This document shows, in pieces, positions 35,447 to 43,763 of a stretch of DNA of 64,000 nucleotides. This stretch comes from Atlanticothrix silvestris CENA357 (GTDB lineage: Bacteria > Cyanobacteriota > Cyanobacteriia > Cyanobacteriales > Nostocaceae), in NCBI RefSeq assembly GCF_016056295.1, contig NZ_JAECZB010000013.1, forward strand, positions 1-64,000, given 5' to 3'. The notes under the pieces are model-generated. The model did not search any database, was not told where the DNA came from, and saw only the letters and a program-made list of their open reading frames with translations. The position numbers were made by a program, and so were the translations under genes. Each line of letters opens with the position of its first letter. Positions within the stretch are counted from its first letter, which is position 1.

Positions 35447-36262
35447 ATGGTGTGGCGGCCGTATGTAAGCTTTAACATTTGGTCACAGTTCGCTTCATCT
35501 GTTGGACAAGAATATTGGCATTGTGATATGAAACGAGGTTTTTCCAGAGCGCGAAAAAAAGAATCATTAGTTAAAGGACTTTTAGAGCAAGACACTATTC
35601 CTCAACATATCGGTTTGCAGGCACAGAAGGGCATTTACAAATTTCACCAAAATATTCAACTATTGCACCAATTAGATGGTGTAGAGATAGTAGCAGAGAA
35701 GCTGAAATTAGACCAAAAGCCTGTAGAAGTTAAGCAACGAGTTATTAAAATTTTGACCAACTACTATCAAAAACCAATTCTCTGTGAAAAAGATATCATC
35801 AAACTTAGTCGAGGTGATGAGGGAATGCCAGAGCCAATTCTGATTCAACAAGGTAATTATTTTTTTAACTTGTTTGTAGCTCTTGACTGCATTTTTATTG
35901 AATCAGATAACAGACTGCACATTTTAGATTTCAAAACAGGCACATCTAATTTTGATAGGCGACAAGCATTTGTCTACCTGTTGGCAGCTACTTATATGTT
36001 TCCTGGACAAAAAGCAGTTGCTTCATTTTATAACTTGGAAACTAGTAAATGGTCTGAGCCAATTACCGCCACTGATGCTCAACTCAAGGCAATTCAATCT
36101 AAATTAGCTCAAATAGCTCAAGAACATCAAAAAGAATTGCGTCGTTACAAACAAAAACCATCTGCATTTGCTGAAATATTTCCTGCTAACCCTGGAATAC
36201 CCTGTCGAAATTGTCAATTTACACCAATTTGTAAATTACATTCATTGGAGGTTTCTGCATGA
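35447..36262 (+). CDS. Cas4-like iron-sulfur PD-(D/E)XK nuclease, Argonaute-associated
   Basis: A 271-residue protein from ATG 35447 with AAGGA nine bases upstream; a TTG start at 35408 would run through operator 2. The nuclease core has Asp147 (VALDCIFIES) and Asp161-x-Lys163 (HILDFKTG), the RecB/Cas4-type D...D-x-K set. Cys26 plus Cys253, Cys256 and Cys262 (IPCRNCQFTPIC) make the four-Cys pattern of a 4Fe-4S iron-staple nuclease such as Cas4 or AddB. It overlaps the Argonaute start by four bases (ATGA), so the two are translated together. Cas4-like nucleases next to long prokaryotic Argonautes have been noted by comparative genomics. It may trim guide or target ends. Confidence 0.82.
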   Translation: MVWRPYVSFNIWSQFASSVGQEYWHCDMKRGFSRARKKESLVKGLLEQDTIPQHIGLQAQKGIYKFHQNIQLLHQLDGVEIVAEKLKLDQKPVEVKQRVIKILTNYYQKPILCEKDIIKLSRGDEGMPEPILIQQGNYFFNLFVALDCIFIESDNRLHILDFKTGTSNFDRRQAFVYLLAATYMFPGQKAVASFYNLETSKWSEPITATDAQLKAIQSKLAQIAQEHQKELRRYKQKPSAFAEIFPANPGIPCRNCQFTPICKLHSLEVSA

Positions 36263-38472
36263 CTGTTGCTATTACATCTACCCAAGCTTATACCTCTTTT
36301 AGTGAAATTTTCCCAATCAAAACTTTACAGCTTAAGTTAATGTGTTTTCGGTTAACACGTGAAATTGATAAAAAAGATGGCAACCGATTGAGCTATCATT
36401 TTAGTCGAAAATTACCTGAGACTGTTGTTATATGGTACAAGCCTTACTTTTGGATTTTGGCAGCATCTAATAAAGGTTTACCTAGCAAAGAAGAATTACA
36501 AGATGCATTGAAAAGCATTCAAAATGAAGTAGAAGATTTTAAGGAACGCTTATTCGGTTTTCAATCAGTACGTCAGCCTCAACCTACACCTTTTATTTAT
36601 TCTATGTTAGCTATTCAGGTTTTGAATAAAACCAAATTTAATTCTCCAATTGTTCTGTCTGATAATGGAGTTATGGTCAAAAGAGAACCAGATTTTTGGT
36701 CAGAAATTATCGAATTACAAGGTGAATTTCAACCTGCTCTTAGTTTGACAGTGTGCAGTAGCATTGTGTTTCGTGATAATTTGGCTGATTTCTACGAAAA
36801 ACATCCTCAACGACAAAATTCAGAACAGCTTTTAATTGGTTTAAAAGTTCAAGAAATTGAACGAGGTAGTAACGCAACAATTGTCGGTATTATTGGAACT
36901 ATCGAAGAGCATAGAGAGGAACTCTTAGCAAAAGCTACTGGTTCAACCAGTAAACAAGCACTACGAGATGCCCCCAAAGATCAACCTGTTGTTGCTGTAC
37001 AGTTTGGTAAAGATACAAAACAGTTTCACTATGCTATGGCAGCTTTACGTCCCTGTATTACATCTGCCACAGCTGATCAATTTGAAGTTGAATACGGAAA
37101 GCTACTTAAGGCTACTAAAATTTCGCATCAAGACAGAACAAGTCTATTGGCATCTTATAAAAAAATAGCAGCAGACGCTTTAAATACTTATGGAATTCAA
37201 CTAGAACGTAGTATCAATAGCATTCAATATCCAACTTTATTCTGGAAACCTGAATTTCCTATAGAAGAAACTCCTCTACTTTTTGGTAATAACTTTATAA
37301 CTAAAAGAAGTGATGTTCTAAATGGTCTTAAAAAAGGTAAGGTTTATCGCCGTCACCCTGGTTTTAAAGATAAATACAAAGTGATTCACATTGCAGCACT
37401 CAAGCTTTGTGATTTAAGAGTAGATCCGTTCCTTAATTTACTTAAGCAGCGTCTGGAACTATATGGATTTAAAAGTGAAGTTATTACAAAGCAAGCTTTA
37501 TCACTGAATAACCTGACTAAGACTGAAGCAAGAGCAGAAGTTGAAAAAAAAGTTAATGAATTGATTGAGATACCACACGATATTATTGTAACTTTTTTAC
37601 CTCAAAGTGATCGTCATGATGATGATACAAACGAGGGAAGTTTTTACCATCAAATATACTCTTTATTACTCCGCCGTCAAATTGCTAGCCAAATGATTTA
37701 TGAAGATACTTTGAATAAACCTGGAAATTACCAGTATATCTTGAATCAGGTAATTCCAGGAATTCTAGCAAAGTTAGGCAATTTGCCTTTCGTTCTAGCT
37801 GAAAACTTAAAAGATGCTGATTATTTTATTGGCTTGGATGTTTCTAGAATTTCCAAAAAAAGGCAAGCAGGTACAAGAAATGCCTGTGCTAGTATACGTC
37901 TCTATGGCAAACAAGGAGAGTTTGTTCGTTATCAACTAGAAGATGATTTAATTGATGGTGAAGAAATACCACCTAAACTATTGGAGAGATTATTACCTGC
38001 TGCTGAATTAGCAAACAAAACAGTCTTAATCTATCGTGATGGTTCCTTTGTTGGGAATGAAGCTGATGATTTAGTAGATAGAGCTAAGGCAATAGGAGCT
38101 AAGTTTATTTTGGTGGAATGTAAAAAGTCTGGTCTTCCTCGACTGTATAACTTAAAACAAAAAGCTGTCATAGCACCTTCACAAGGCTTAGGACTTCGTT
38201 TATCATCTCGTGAAGCAATTCTGGTAACAACTAAAGTTCCTGATAAAGTTGGTTTGGCTCGTCCTATACGTTTAACAATTCATGAGAAAGGACACCAAAT
38301 CTCAATAGAAAGTGTTTTAGAAACTACTCTAAAACTTACGTTATTGCATCATGGAGCTTTAAAAGAACCTCGCTTACCTATGCCATTATATGGATCTGAC
38401 CGCATGGCTTATCTACGTTTGCAAGGTATTCGTCCTAGCCAGATGGAAGGCGATCGCCAGTTTTGGTTATAG
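36259..38472 (+). CDS. ago: Prokaryotic Argonaute (long, catalytic DEDD tetrad)
   Basis: A 737-residue full-length pAgo. N and PAZ-type regions fill about 1-330. MID is at about 380-500 (HDDDTNEGSFYHQIYSLLLRRQIASQ, then GILAKLGN), PIWI at about 520-737. PIWI residues are Asp527 (YFIGLDVSR), Glu568 (DLIDGEEIP; neighbouring Glu569 possible), Asp594 (VLIYRDGSF) and Asp714 (LYGSDRMAY), a complete DEDD set, so slicing is expected. The MID pocket aligns as Tyr-x3-Tyr-x10-Gln...Lys, with Tyr where the guide-phosphate Lys normally sits. Size and layout match long-A cyanobacterial Ago such as that of Synechococcus. It probably uses nucleic-acid guides against invading DNA. It is convergent with trpE, whose stop lies eight bases beyond. 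Confidence 0.9.
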   Translation: MTVAITSTQAYTSFSEIFPIKTLQLKLMCFRLTREIDKKDGNRLSYHFSRKLPETVVIWYKPYFWILAASNKGLPSKEELQDALKSIQNEVEDFKERLFGFQSVRQPQPTPFIYSMLAIQVLNKTKFNSPIVLSDNGVMVKREPDFWSEIIELQGEFQPALSLTVCSSIVFRDNLADFYEKHPQRQNSEQLLIGLKVQEIERGSNATIVGIIGTIEEHREELLAKATGSTSKQALRDAPKDQPVVAVQFGKDTKQFHYAMAALRPCITSATADQFEVEYGKLLKATKISHQDRTSLLASYKKIAADALNTYGIQLERSINSIQYPTLFWKPEFPIEETPLLFGNNFITKRSDVLNGLKKGKVYRRHPGFKDKYKVIHIAALKLCDLRVDPFLNLLKQRLELYGFKSEVITKQALSLNNLTKTEARAEVEKKVNELIEIPHDIIVTFLPQSDRHDDDTNEGSFYHQIYSLLLRRQIASQMIYEDTLNKPGNYQYILNQVIPGILAKLGNLPFVLAENLKDADYFIGLDVSRISKKRQAGTRNACASIRLYGKQGEFVRYQLEDDLIDGEEIPPKLLERLLPAAELANKTVLIYRDGSFVGNEADDLVDRAKAIGAKFILVECKKSGLPRLYNLKQKAVIAPSQGLGLRLSSREAILVTTKVPDKVGLARPIRLTIHEKGHQISIESVLETTLKLTLLHHGALKEPRLPMPLYGSDRMAYLRLQGIRPSQMEGDRQFWL

Positions 38473-38480
38473 AATTAATC

Positions 38481-39995
38481 TCAACGCAAACAACGAATTG
38501 CCACTAATAATCCCCTCGCTTTATTCAGAGTTTCTTCGTATTCTTTTTCTGGATCTGAATCTGCCACTAAACCTGCACCGGCTTGCACAGTTACCGTATG
38601 ATCATGCAATACCATTGTGCGAATGGCGATCGCAGTATTTAATTGTCCTTCAAAATCGTAATAACCATACACGCCAGAATAAACACCCCGACGACTCGGT
38701 TCTAATTCGTGGATAATTTCCATCGCCCGAATCTTGGGTGCGCCGCTGACTGTACCTGCGGGAAAACAAGCTTTGAGTAAATCCCAGGCGGTTTTATTGG
38801 GTGCTAATTTACCCACCACATTACTCACAATGTGCATTACATGGGAATAGCGCTCAACCACCATTAATTCATCAACTTTGACGCTACCACTTTCGCAAAC
38901 CCGCCCTAAGTCATTTCGCCCTAAATCAACGAGCATAACGTGTTCAGCGATTTCTTTGGGATCTTGGAGCAAATCCTCGGCTAGAGTTGCATCTTCTTTG
39001 GTTGTTTTACCTCGTGGACGTGTTCCAGCAATGGGGCGTACTGTTGCTATTACCCCACCATCAGAATCGCATTCTGCTTTCACCATCACTTCTGGACTGG
39101 AACCGATGATTTGCCAATCCTGGAAGTGGAAGTAAGACATGTAAGGGGAAGGGTTAATCTGGCGCAAGGAACGGTAAAGCGCAAAAGGGTCGCCTGTATA
39201 TGGTGTTGATAGACGTTGGGAAATAACTACTTGAAAAATATCACCTGCTTTGATGTACTCTTTTGCCTTTTGGACGCTGGCGCAAAATTCTGGGCGGGTG
39301 AAGTTGCTGGTGTATTCTTCAGTTCCCGCTGCTTGTTGATTTCCTGGCGGTGTCCATTCCAATATGGTTTTTTGCGGCGACACGGGTAGAGATAGCTTGC
39401 TGACCATCTGGGTAACACGATAGCACGCTTGTTGATAGGCTGATTTTAAATCTACTTTTGGATCACGTAAATCAGCATAAGCGATCGCCCAAATTTTCCG
39501 CTTCACCTGGTCAAAAACCAACAGTTGGTCTACCTGCATCCACAATCCATCAGGGATATTTCTCTCATCTGGAGGGTGAATGGGTACACGTGGCTCAATC
39601 CAGTGAATTAATTCATAGCCCCAAAACCCAAACAAACCACCAATTCCTTGTGGTAGTTGCGGTAACTGGACTGGGTGATAAGGTGCTAAACATTGGGCCA
39701 AAACTCTAAACGGATCGCCTTCAAAGACAACTTGAGAACCATCACGGTGCGTTTGGGTTGTATTACTACCTCTGGCTTCTAAAATCCACAATGGATCGCA
39801 ACCTACTAAACTGTAACGCCCCAATTTCTCCCCACCTTCTACCGATTCCAACAAAAAGCTGTAGGGCTGACCAGCACAGACTTTGTACCAAGCAGATACT
39901 GGTGTATCTAGGTCTGCTACCCATTCTTGATACACTGGCACGAAGTTACCCTGCAAAGCTAGCCCAGAAAAATCAGAAAAATCGGGAAAGATCAT
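38481..39995 (-). CDS. trpE: Anthranilate synthase component I
   Basis: A 504-residue chorismate-binding enzyme forming anthranilate for tryptophan. SFLLESVEGGEKLGRYSLVG is the N-terminal domain with the feedback (tryptophan) site. The catalytic half has FQVVISQRLSTPYTGDPFALYRSLRQINPSPYMSYFHF, GTRPRGKT, ELMVVERYSHVMHIVS, FPAGTVSGAPKIRAMEII and AGAGLVADSDPEKEYEE. An orphan trpE of this length is usual in cyanobacteria. It is tail-to-tail with the Argonaute gene. Confidence 0.96.
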   Translation of the reverse strand: MIFPDFSDFSGLALQGNFVPVYQEWVADLDTPVSAWYKVCAGQPYSFLLESVEGGEKLGRYSLVGCDPLWILEARGSNTTQTHRDGSQVVFEGDPFRVLAQCLAPYHPVQLPQLPQGIGGLFGFWGYELIHWIEPRVPIHPPDERNIPDGLWMQVDQLLVFDQVKRKIWAIAYADLRDPKVDLKSAYQQACYRVTQMVSKLSLPVSPQKTILEWTPPGNQQAAGTEEYTSNFTRPEFCASVQKAKEYIKAGDIFQVVISQRLSTPYTGDPFALYRSLRQINPSPYMSYFHFQDWQIIGSSPEVMVKAECDSDGGVIATVRPIAGTRPRGKTTKEDATLAEDLLQDPKEIAEHVMLVDLGRNDLGRVCESGSVKVDELMVVERYSHVMHIVSNVVGKLAPNKTAWDLLKACFPAGTVSGAPKIRAMEIIHELEPSRRGVYSGVYGYYDFEGQLNTAIAIRTMVLHDHTVTVQAGAGLVADSDPEKEYEETLNKARGLLVAIRCLR

Positions 39996-40208
39996 AAACA
40001 GTTGAGAAATTGGGGAATTAGAGATTGGGGATTGAGGATTGGGTCAGCTGTTTCATATCAAAGCTACATATTAGTTAGATTGCTGACTGTTAACAGTCAA
40101 CGACCTTAATCAGTAATAGTGCAATGAATATGCGTTTTAGCTTATTAGATATTGGGAAATATTTCCCTAGTACCTAAACCCTAGTCCCCAATCCCCATTA
40201 CCTAGCCT

Positions 40209-40628
40209 CTATGCGTCGTAAGTATATTTGCCAGAAAACTTAAGTTTTGCTGGACTGGGGTTTTCTCCGATTCGGCGTGGTACAAAACGCACTTTCTCGC
40301 GACCTTCGTTCACCTTTTCTGGGAAGACACCATCAGCTGGGTGAATGAAAGTGGTTTCTCCGTTGGGTAAAATCCGGTAAATTTTGTAATCTGTGATTTT
40401 GAATTTCCGGAGTTGACCACCTAAAGCAATGCCATATTCTTTCCGAGCTAGATACAACAGGTTTTCGCCTTGCCGCATAGTGGCAGCACCACCTGTAGGC
40501 ATTTCAAAAACTTGCTGCTTAGGGCTAGTCCAAGTGATAGCGTACTTTTCTTCCTCGTTTGCTTTTGTTAGCAAGCCACCAGTGCTGCCACCAAATAGCG
40601 GAGTTTGTCCAGAAAGTGTTTCTGCCAT
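40209..40628 (-). CDS. psaD: Photosystem I subunit II
   Basis: A 139-residue stromal-side PSI subunit that docks ferredoxin. It starts [20 protein letters not shown] (ATG 40628, not the upstream in-frame codon). [40 protein letters not shown] and the basic ferredoxin-contact region ([22 protein letters not shown]) are conserved. Monocistronic, with a heptamer repeat array upstream. Confidence 0.98.
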   Translation of the reverse strand: MAETLSGQTPLFGGSTGGLLTKANEEEKYAITWTSPKQQVFEMPTGGAATMRQGENLLYLARKEYGIALGGQLRKFKITDYKIYRILPNGETTFIHPADGVFPEKVNEGREKVRFVPRRIGENPSPAKLKFSGKYTYDA

Positions 40629-40724
40629 AAAGCATTCTCTCAACGTTTTTAGGGCATCCTAACACCGTCATCGCGCTCATATTGCGATCGCGTCATAGAC
40701 TGTAACAGTTTTTAGTGAATTGTT

Positions 40725-40759
40725 CAGTTGTCAGTTGTTAGTTGTCAGTTGTCAGTTGT
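40725..40759. repeat. CAGTTGT heptamer array upstream of psaD
   Basis: Five STRR-type heptamers (cagttgt four times, tagttgt once), 97 bp before the psaD start. Confidence 0.8.
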
Positions 40760-40813
40760 AACTAAGCACTAACTTTTTGATCGATGAAGCAGCAAGAAGG
40801 ACATAGCACCAAC

Positions 40814-42883
40814 TCAAGGCATTTTCCTCCTGCCCCCTGACTTCTGTCTCTTGCTTTGCACCTCACTTTGACTAGGCTCAGTGACCACCTGCCCCCTGCT
40901 TTTTTCTTGGCTATTCTCAACTACGGGTATGGTGAAATGAAACTGACTGCCTTGGTCTTTACCTGTTGACTCTGCCCAAATTTCACCACCCCAGCCGTTA
41001 ACAATTTGGCGACAAATGGCTAATCCTAGACCAGTACCGCCAGTTGTACGCCGCAGCGCTCCTTCTTCTTGATAGAAACGGTCAAAAACTATTTCTAGAC
41101 GGTTGGGTTCAATACCGCGTCCAGTATCAGCTACGGTAACTTCCACCATCTGGTTGCCGTTGCGAGTCGCCTTAATAGATATTTCTCCTTTTTGAGGCGT
41201 GAATTTACAGGCGTTGTCTATAAGTTTTGCCAGCACTTCCACTAACCAATCACCGTCTGCTCTAACCAAAGGCAGGTTTTGGGAAATTTGGGTTTTGATT
41301 TTGGGTGGTTTGTCTGCTGCGGAACGTGTACGAAGTCGGCTGAGGGCTAAATCTACGCACTCTTGTAAGGTCAAGGATTCTGGATGCCATTCCACTCGAC
41401 CGCTTTCGAGGTTAGAAAGGGTAAGAAAATCTTGTACCAGTTTACGCATTCGCTCAGAGTCAGAAAGAGCAGTGCTGAGCATTACTTGCTGCAACTCTAA
41501 GGGCATATCCGGTTCGCTGGCAAGACTTTCTAGGCAAACTTGGATTGTAGATAGGGGAGTGCGGAGTTCGTGGCCAGTGATGGCTATAAGGTTGCTACGG
41601 GTGCGATCAAGGGCTTCTAGCTGTTGATTGAGTTCTTCGAGGTTGGCGTAAGCTTCCGCTTGAATTAGCGCTGCTCCCATTTGAGTAGCGATCGCTTCTA
41701 CCAAATCTAATTCTCCTGGTTGCCATTCATGTGGTGGCAAGCTGCAATAGTGTAACTCTACAATGCCTAATAATCGCCCTTGAAATAATACTGGTTCGAT
41801 GAGCCAAGAGCGAATAGCGAATTTTTTGGCAATTAATGATAGTGCCTTTGAACTAGTCACCCGCGAGTCAGTCAGTGTATCTGCTACACACACACCTTCA
41901 CTTTGCTTGACTACTTCCTGAAATAAAGGATTTTGATCTAAATCCCAGGTTTGCCCACAAATAGATAAAACACCAGGGTTCAAAAATTCATGTTCAATGA
42001 TGGCTTGCACATCTGTGGCTTGAGCGCGGTAAATTAAGCAGCGACTAGCTCCTAAATGTTGTCCTAGTTCTTGGGCGGCAATTTGTAATACTTCGTGGGG
42101 GTCGAGCGATCGCCGAATTGCAGTACTAATTGAGTTGACTAAACGTTCTTTACGTGCTTGAGCAGTGATAGAACGGTAAGCTTTGTGCAATTTATATTGG
42201 CTAGCTTGTAGATAAGTTACTAAGCGCTGTACGAAGGGATCAGTGTCTATGTCACAAGCAAATTCAGCCATCTGATCTGTTTGAGAGTAGCTTCTGGTTT
42301 CTCCGATACCAAACCTTAGACGTGCCTGTTTAACTTTGTTTACCAAGCTTGGTCTGTAAATCACAATTCTGTCTAGAAGTAATTCTGCCGCTTTGAGGCT
42401 GACTCCTCGCTCTGATGTCCAAATCCCCTCAAATCTGCGAGATGTGTCCATATCTAGACTAGGGGTCAACTCCGGTAGTTGCTTATTTTTGGTTATCGAA
42501 CCAAGGCTTTCTCGGCAAACTAAGCAAGTAGCATAATTTTCGGCAATTACTACCAAATGCCATTCTTGACTTAAAGCATCTTCAAATTCAAAAGCGATCT
42601 TTTCGTAATATTCTGAACTGTTGGTAAAATCCGTTTCTGGAGCAGATAAAACATATATTTGATTACTTCGCTGAGCCAGTCGCTGATAGCGATGGGCTTC
42701 TTGACGATAGTATCGCTCTCGTTGGAAGCTAGCAATTACTAAAGGCTGCTCTAAAGTTGCAGCCAAAACTTGATCTTCCATCGCGTGGGAGAGAGCTGTT
42801 AATGAAGCCTTGAAATATAGCTGGGGCCGCAGGTAGGGTATGGACTGTAGCAGATCACTCAGCACGGAAGTCGAAATGCTCAT
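40814..42883 (-). CDS. DICT-GAF sensor histidine kinase
   Basis: A 689-residue soluble two-component kinase. Residues about 1-220 are a DICT domain (FKASLTALSHAMEDQVLAA, QPLVIASFQRERYYRQEAHRY), a sensor found with diguanylate cyclases and kinases in cyanobacteria. A GAF domain follows (about 250-415). Then HisKA has the phospho-acceptor His in ITGHELRTPLSTIQ (Gly where Ser is usual) and the HATPase domain shows LIDNACKFTP, VADTGRGIEPNRLEIVFDRF and GTGLGLAICRQI. The Lys/Arg-rich tail (SEVQSKRQKSGGRRKMP) is unusual. No response regulator is adjacent, so the partner is elsewhere. The signal sensed cannot be told. Confidence 0.92.
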   Translation of the reverse strand: MSISTSVLSDLLQSIPYLRPQLYFKASLTALSHAMEDQVLAATLEQPLVIASFQRERYYRQEAHRYQRLAQRSNQIYVLSAPETDFTNSSEYYEKIAFEFEDALSQEWHLVVIAENYATCLVCRESLGSITKNKQLPELTPSLDMDTSRRFEGIWTSERGVSLKAAELLLDRIVIYRPSLVNKVKQARLRFGIGETRSYSQTDQMAEFACDIDTDPFVQRLVTYLQASQYKLHKAYRSITAQARKERLVNSISTAIRRSLDPHEVLQIAAQELGQHLGASRCLIYRAQATDVQAIIEHEFLNPGVLSICGQTWDLDQNPLFQEVVKQSEGVCVADTLTDSRVTSSKALSLIAKKFAIRSWLIEPVLFQGRLLGIVELHYCSLPPHEWQPGELDLVEAIATQMGAALIQAEAYANLEELNQQLEALDRTRSNLIAITGHELRTPLSTIQVCLESLASEPDMPLELQQVMLSTALSDSERMRKLVQDFLTLSNLESGRVEWHPESLTLQECVDLALSRLRTRSAADKPPKIKTQISQNLPLVRADGDWLVEVLAKLIDNACKFTPQKGEISIKATRNGNQMVEVTVADTGRGIEPNRLEIVFDRFYQEEGALRRTTGGTGLGLAICRQIVNGWGGEIWAESTGKDQGSQFHFTIPVVENSQEKSRGQVVTEPSQSEVQSKRQKSGGRRKMP

Positions 42884-43763
42884 GAATATCGTTTAAGGAG
42901 AGAAGCCCAATCTGGACAAGATCCACGTCACAGATGCATTGTACAAATTACAACGGACTCTCAAATGAAGTAGACAGTTGCAATATGTAAAGAATCCTGA
43001 ACAGCACTTTCCACATTAAGGTAGTGGCAGCACTTGATATCTCTTTTAGTTTGTCTTTACTACTACAAAATTATCCATAAATGCTGGATAATCTGGCATT
43101 TTGGTTTTTTCACCTCTTAAATATCTTGCAGTATTTTTTTACAGTAGACTAAATTTTTACTTAATGCGATCGCGGCTTGGGCAATTTTGAAAATTAAAAA
43201 GGTAAGCGCTTACACCTACAACACATAATTTTTTTCAGCCAGAAGGCAGCATAATCCCAGAACTATACCTGTGAACTTGCCGTTTTGACTATTAATCACA
43301 AAGTTTGCTAATTGACACTCATCTTGCCAAATCAAAAAATTATGGCAGATAAATTTACATAAATTAATCTCAATTAATTGATTAAGATTAACTAAACTCA
43401 CATTTTAAGTAAATATTTTTGATTTAAAAATAAAAATTATTAAGACCAATTTATCGAGTTTCCAGGAAAACAGCATCCCAAACCTTGTAAAAAGCTATGT
43501 ATCCTCTATAATTAATGCCTCTGAAGGTTCAGTAACACATAAAATCAGGGAAAAGCCCCTATTCTTCGCCTTGACTTCAGATTGAGAAAATATAAATCTA
43601 TAAAGATTTGTTTCGGAGATTTTGTACCTGCTGTTTCACCAGCAGTATGTAAGTATTAATTTGGCTCCAATAGCTCGAATGAGTTTTCCAGAGCGTCTTC
43701 TGTTGCCTTTATTGATGCTGATACGACTACGAAAATATAGACCTCTACACGGAACTTTGGCTA
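42884..43763. other. Large divergent intergenic region
   Basis: About 880 AT-rich bases between the histidine kinase and the glucosidase. It includes one HIP1 (43167), an inverted repeat (cctgctgtttcaccagcag near 43628), and a 38-codon ATG-started frame at 43680-43796 overlapping the glucosidase start; none is supported as a gene. The glucosidase promoter should lie here. Confidence 0.4.

Noticed and set aside
43216-43401. 61-residue minus-strand ORF
   Set aside because: AT-rich, without recognisable motif or ribosome site, in a spacer with no other signs of coding.
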